NCBI GenBank assembly: GCA_013694845.1 | Contig: JACDBQ010000780.1 | Location: forward strand, 1-8,083 | Direction of reading: 5' to 3' | Length of the DNA: 8,083 bases | Origin: Acidobacteriota bacterium | GTDB lineage: Bacteria; Acidobacteriota; Vicinamibacteria; Vicinamibacterales; 2-12-FULL-66-21 | Shown: piece after piece, positions 5,804 through 8,083 of the stretch | Layout of the letters: each line of letters starts with the position of its first letter | How positions within the stretch are numbered: position 1 is the stretch's first letter | Made by a program: the position numbers and the translations under genes | Notes under the pieces: generated by a model | Told to the model about the DNA's origin: nothing | Database searches by the model: none | Seen by the model: the letters and a program-made list of their open reading frames with translations, nothing else

Positions 5804-7387
5804 TCAGGCCTCTCCGGTCTTCAGGCGACGTGCCGTCCAGCGGGCTGTTCCGTACTCCCCGAGGCTCACTTCGCCCTGCATGCTCTGCTCCCCGGCCTGT
5901 CCCTCGAATACGAACCCGACGTCGGAACCCTCGTACGGCAGGCTGCTCCGCATGCGGACCCGTTCACCATCGACTGTCCCGCTCAGCGGGCCGTCCAGGC
6001 TTCGGCCGGTGTGAGTGCCTTCGAGCTTGTTGCCGTTCATCTCGAGGAAGAGCCGGTGTCTGGCCTTGCCCCTGGTGTACTCCAGGTCCACCTCCCAGCG
6101 TCCCGAGAGGTCCGCGACGGGACGCGCCAGCCCCTTCTCCGTGACGCCCGCCGGTGCCTTCGCGAGCACCTCGGCGATCCGTCGGCCGGCCAGCGCCGCG
6201 TCACCCGGCTTCATCGCGGCCGGCCGGACGCGAAACGAGTAGCCATCACCCGACGCATGAGACTGGATCCGCGGGTCGCCGTCCATCAGCTGCGCGTGCA
6301 CCTCGCCGGCGGTGATGCCGTTGCGTGCCGGGTCCCACTCGACCATCATGGTGGGGAATGGACTCGCCCCGGCCGGATCGTTGATCTCGGTCCGAACACC
6401 GGGCAGCCGGGTGAGCGTGTCGCTGATTTCCTGCAGCCACGCGCGCCACCGGCGATAGTCCACCTCGATACCGCGGGCCATGAGCATCTCGACCGCCGTC
6501 AGCATGCCCATGATCTCTTCCTTGCCGACCTTCATCGGCCGGCCGAAGGAGTGATGGGGCGCGCTGTGCATGAATGCCGCCCACACGAGATCCTTCCGCC
6601 CGAGAAGCAGCCCGGCACACTGGGGCCCGCGAATCACCTTGCCCCCGCTGTACGCCACCAGGTCTGCGCCGCGGGTGAGATACGGGTTCGGTCGCTGGGG
6701 CAGCTCGGCTGCCGCATCCACGGCGACCGGCACCCCGGCCTTCCGGGCTGCGGCCGCCATCTCTTCCAGCCGCAGCGGTCCGCGGGCTTCGCCCGTTCCC
6801 AGCACCGCCACCATCGCGGTGCGGGGCCCGAGCGCCGCGTGAAACGCGGCCTGCGTGTCCACCTCCACCATCCGCACACTGAGTCCGCGGAACGCCTGGT
6901 CGTAGACGTTACGCGACTCGCGCGGGATGATCACTTCATCTTTCAGCCCGGTCAGATCCGGTAACTGCTGAATCAGTTCCGGGTCGGCACCCGCAATGCA
7001 GGCCGCCGTCGCGTGGGTCAGCGCCGCCGATGCCCCCGCGGTGACGATCGCGCCCTCACAGCCCATGAGCTCCGCGATCCGCGCGCCGACCCGCTCCATC
7101 AGCTCGTCGATGTTGACCGCGAAGCCCGCCGCCTGGTGCTCCGCATCCCTGACCTCCGGCAGGCTCAGGGCGCCGCCGTTGATGGTCAGCGTGCCGGTCA
7201 GGTTGATGAAAGGGCGGACGCCGATCCGCGTGTAGACGTCCGCGCCCTGGATGGCGCGTGCCTGCGCAACGGGACTGGCGCCGACCAGGTCAGCGCCCCC
7301 GAAGACTCCCGCGGCCGTGGCCAACCCGCCGATGCGGACGACATCTCTCCGGCTCCAGGTCGACTGATCGTCCTTGTCCCGTTCCAT
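5804..7387 (-). CDS. Tat-exported SelA-like PLP-dependent enzyme with an extra C-terminal beta domain
   Basis: 527 residues, longer than the roughly 370-400 usual for SelA/DgaE-like fold-type-I enzymes. Residues 11-45 carry a twin-arginine signal (WSRRDVVRIGG, hydrophobic run, cleavage near AQA). The PLP domain covers about 50-415: RPFINLTGTLTINGG, GASAALTHATAAC (cofactor-phosphate region), VAVDAAAELP with D224 for the pyridine nitrogen, and SGGKVIRGPQCAG with K250 as the Schiff-base lysine. Relatives include DgaE (D-glucosaminate-6-phosphate ammonia-lyase) and the uncharacterised partner of EF_0837-type amidohydrolases. Elimination of ammonia from an amino compound is the likely chemistry; the substrate is unknown. 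Residues about 427-522 form an added beta-rich domain (LSGRWEVDLEYTRGKARHRL, MNGNKLEGTHTG, GEYGTARWTARR), probably lipocalin-like or barrel-like. The gene starts 20 bases after the DapA-like stop. PLP enzymes with export signals are unusual. Confidence 0.9.
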   Translation of the reverse strand: MERDKDDQSTWSRRDVVRIGGLATAAGVFGGADLVGASPVAQARAIQGADVYTRIGVRPFINLTGTLTINGGALSLPEVRDAEHQAAGFAVNIDELMERVGARIAELMGCEGAIVTAGASAALTHATAACIAGADPELIQQLPDLTGLKDEVIIPRESRNVYDQAFRGLSVRMVEVDTQAAFHAALGPRTAMVAVLGTGEARGPLRLEEMAAAARKAGVPVAVDAAAELPQRPNPYLTRGADLVAYSGGKVIRGPQCAGLLLGRKDLVWAAFMHSAPHHSFGRPMKVGKEEIMGMLTAVEMLMARGIEVDYRRWRAWLQEISDTLTRLPGVRTEINDPAGASPFPTMMVEWDPARNGITAGEVHAQLMDGDPRIQSHASGDGYSFRVRPAAMKPGDAALAGRRIAEVLAKAPAGVTEKGLARPVADLSGRWEVDLEYTRGKARHRLFLEMNGNKLEGTHTGRSLDGPLSGTVDGERVRMRSSLPYEGSDVGFVFEGQAGEQSMQGEVSLGEYGTARWTARRLKTGEA

Positions 7388-7407
7388 TGGCTCTTCTTCG
7401 ATTCCGT

Positions 7408-8083
7408 TCAGCTCACGCGTTCGAGCACACCCAGGTCCCGCATGGCGCGCTCGAGAGCCTGGCGCCCTTCGGCTGGCAGTGGCGCCGGCTTGAGTCGCAG
7501 CGGACCGCCCGCCAGCCCGCGCAGCTCCAACCCGGCCTTGAGCAGGACGTCTCCGTACTGGGCGCGCAGCCGATCCAGTTCCGCGAATTTATCAGCGATT
7601 ACCATCGCCTCGTCGGTTCTCCCGGCGCGGAGCATTTCCCACAGTTCGATGGTGCGCGAGGCGGTGTAATTGGCATGCCCGCTCGTGATCCCGGAGGCGC
7701 CCGCGAGGTAGTTGAATGGCGCCAGCCGCTCGTGCGCGGGGATGAGCGGGATCCGCTTCTTCGTCCTGACCACCGCGTCCCGGATGAACCTCAGGTCACC
7801 GGTCTGCTCCTTCACGGCTACGATGTTCGGCTGGTCGAGCAGGGCCTCCACCGTGTCGAGGCTGAAGAGCGTGTACGGCGACCGGTACGGGATCACGCCG
7901 ATGCCTACGGCCCGCGCCACCTCCAGAAAGTGCGTCCTCATGGCCGTATCCCCGCTCTTGCCGATCTTCTCGGATGGCAGCACGAGCGCAACATCGGCCC
8001 CCGCCTTCTCGGCCATCTGCGCGTTGGCGATCGCCTCCGGTGTGGTGTCGCCGCTTGCGCCCGCGACCAGCAGGTGCCCACCC
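7408..8083 (-). CDS. DapA/N-acetylneuraminate-lyase family aldolase (5' end cut by window edge)
   Basis: 224 residues are visible; the frame is open to the right edge, beginning GGHLLVAGASGDTTPEAIAN, so the internal ATG at 8016 is not the true start. Family members are about 290-310 residues, so roughly 75 N-terminal residues are missing. They are TIM-barrel class I aldolases that use a lysine Schiff base with pyruvate or a similar 2-oxo acid. The Schiff-base lysine is K91 of the visible part (IVAVKEQTGD, like the classic KEASGD). The tyrosine of the proton relay fits Y66 (VIPYRSP, against ILYNVP in DapA). GASGITSGHAN matches the GxxGxIS region. A biosynthetic DapA is unlikely given the catabolic neighbours; a keto-deoxy-sugar-acid or similar aldolase or dehydratase is more plausible. 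It is the first visible gene of the minus-strand operon. Any export signal would lie outside the window. Confidence 0.88.
   Translation of the reverse strand, partial: GGHLLVAGASGDTTPEAIANAQMAEKAGADVALVLPSEKIGKSGDTAMRTHFLEVARAVGIGVIPYRSPYTLFSLDTVEALLDQPNIVAVKEQTGDLRFIRDAVVRTKKRIPLIPAHERLAPFNYLAGASGITSGHANYTASRTIELWEMLRAGRTDEAMVIADKFAELDRLRAQYGDVLLKAGLELRGLAGGPLRLKPAPLPAEGRQALERAMRDLGVLERVS

Noticed and set aside
6011..6964. 317-codon plus-strand open frame
   Set aside because: It is antisense to the SelA-like PLP enzyme, with low-complexity His/Arg/Pro composition and no recognisable domain.

Overview
This is a GC-rich, gene-dense bacterial window. Many of its gene products carry Sec or Tat export signals. 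It combines an exported amidohydrolase pair, a SUMF1-domain protein, an M19 dipeptidase, a Tat-exported RidA and a Tat-exported SelA-like PLP enzyme. That set resembles what I recall from Acidobacteriota (Vicinamibacteria-like) soil or metagenome genomes, but the taxonomic guess is inference only. I see no tRNA, rRNA, CRISPR array, insertion sequence or phage gene.

Plus-strand group (1-3436). The C-terminal half of an amidohydrolase/deacetylase of the EF_0837/AHA_3915 type enters from the left edge. A full-length paralogue starts on the very next base after its stop. This paralogue has lost several metal-site residues, including the strand-8 aspartate, so it looks like a pseudoenzyme. About 50 bases later comes a secreted protein with two tandem SUMF1/formylglycine-generating-enzyme-like domains. 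Its second domain is broken by two single-base deletions.

Minus-strand group (3613 to the right edge, transcribed right to left). In transcription order it holds: a DapA/N-acetylneuraminate-lyase-family aldolase (cut by the edge); a Tat-exported SelA-like PLP enzyme with an extra beta-rich C-terminal domain; an 80-residue Tat-signal small protein one base after the PLP gene; an exported M19 dipeptidase; a 48-codon ORF that is the orphan C-terminus of a third amidohydrolase; and a Tat-exported RidA protein. Spacing of -1 to about 55 bases suggests one operon. The 176-base gap between the convergent groups holds a decayed protein-coding remnant, possibly the N-terminus of an RraA-family aldolase.

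How they may work together (inference). In firmicutes and Aeromonas, EF_0837-type amidohydrolases sit next to a SelA/DgaE-like PLP ammonia-lyase and an aldolase. Here the same trio recurs, but the PLP enzyme and a RidA protein (which hydrolyses the enamine/imine products of PLP lyases) carry Tat signals, and a dipeptidase is added. A plausible reading is an extracytoplasmic pathway: release amino acids or N-acyl amino compounds (dipeptidase, deacylase), eliminate ammonia (PLP lyase), quench the imine (RidA), then process the oxo-acid (DapA-like aldolase). The substrate cannot be told from sequence. The tandem paralogues, the orphan C-terminus, the frameshifts and the decayed remnant show the locus has been duplicated and eroded.
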